Source: Agathobacter sp. (lineage in GTDB: Bacteria; Bacillota; Clostridia; Lachnospirales; Lachnospiraceae). Taken from it: a stretch of DNA of 39,464 nucleotides. Positions within the stretch are counted from its first letter, which is position 1. Every line of letters begins with the position of its first letter. Both the position numbers and the translations under genes were made by a program. Under the pieces are notes generated by a model. That model had not been told where the DNA came from. It did no database searches and saw only the letters and a program-made list of their open reading frames with translations. This document shows, piece after piece, positions 39,379-39,464 of the stretch. The stretch covers positions 1 through 39,464 of the forward strand of contig JALEKN010000065.1 of NCBI GenBank assembly GCA_022769125.1, given 5' to 3'.

Positions 39379-39464
39379 GCCTTTTGGAATTTGACCATCG
39401 ACATACAGAATGTGATTAACTAACCACTCTGTGAGATATTTTAAAATTCCCATAATCTGTTCAT
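39376..39464 (-). CDS. C-terminus of a probable bacteriohemerythrin (5' part outside window)
   Basis: Bacteriohemerythrins are small diiron oxygen-binding proteins of anaerobes and microaerophiles. Only 28 residues are visible, ending with a TGA at 39376. The text EQIMGILKYLTEWLVNHILY followed by VDGQIPKG fits the last helix of the family, including the final iron-ligand pattern H-x4-D (HILYVD). The rest lies beyond the right edge, so the call depends on one motif. It would be upstream of, and on the same strand as, the reductase remnant. Confidence 0.55.
   Translation of the reverse strand, partial: EQIMGILKYLTEWLVNHILYVDGQIPKG

Noticed and set aside
1..39464. tRNA, rRNA, transposase, integrase or phage genes
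   Set aside because: None was recognised on either strand, so the broken genes at the right cannot be tied to a visible mobile element.

Overview
The window looks like chromosome of a spore-forming, low-to-moderate GC Firmicute, most likely a Lachnospiraceae member (Roseburia/Agathobacter/Butyrivibrio type). This rests on gene order and content: yicC-remA-gmk-rpoZ-rimO, recG-fakA-asp23 divergent from rpmB, an alpha/beta SASP gene, gerW/ytfJ with a DUF2953 gene, cmk-ispH-S1, and a Zn-ribbon L28. I cannot fix the genus from sequence alone. Almost every gene is on the minus strand; the exceptions are rpmB and a broken hxlR gene.

Region 1 (1-9.2 kb) is core housekeeping. The yicC-remA-gmk-rpoZ operon has its own sigma-A promoter, and a terminator hairpin separates it from rimO, which runs off the left edge. 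A SASP gene with a recognisable sigma-G promoter follows. Upstream of it lie rqcH (ribosome-associated quality control), recG, fakA (fatty acid kinase) and an Asp23-family gene. Region 2 (9.2-17.4 kb) has rpmB on the plus strand, a 45-residue membrane microprotein missed by ordinary length cut-offs, gerW-DUF2953-unknown-NUDIX, an actinobacterial-PbpA-like penicillin-binding protein overlapping its SEDS (FtsW/RodA) partner, a U32 protein and zapA.

Region 3 (17.4-24.3 kb) carries ruvB-ruvA, a Gx-transporter/NusG-II pair, miaB and the proline genes proA and proB, with a formyl-THF cyclo-ligase and a DUF896 gene between them. Region 4 (24.4-33.1 kb) carries a membrane GAF-GGDEF diguanylate cyclase, a diacylglycerol-kinase-like lipid kinase, a YprB exonuclease-like protein, a stand-alone cheR, a four-S1-domain protein overlapping ispH, cmk and a BaiN-type flavoprotein. 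Region 5 (33.1-35.2 kb) has an RpiR regulator and a two-gene Fe-S operon whose predicted transcript begins with a compound hairpin.

Region 6 (35.2-39.5 kb) is the unusual part, an accessory segment in decay. It holds an intact zinc macrodomain ADP-ribosyl hydrolase. Next to it is the C-terminal piece of its usual partner, the SirTM sirtuin, joined out of frame to the N-terminal third of a radical SAM maturase. Upstream lies a three-repeat ACGX-type RiPP precursor peptide, apparently left without its maturase. Divergent from that is an hxlR gene broken by one TAG codon but keeping a clean promoter set among palindromic GTTAC/GTAAC sites. A healthy perR-rubrerythrin pair follows, then an aldo/keto reductase remnant with two break points, and the C-terminus of a probable bacteriohemerythrin at the right edge. 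The best candidate for something new is the orphaned ACGX peptide and the deletion that fused a RiPP cluster to a SirTM-macrodomain operon. The structured leader of the Fe-S operon is second. All promoter, terminator and family calls were made by eye, with no database search.
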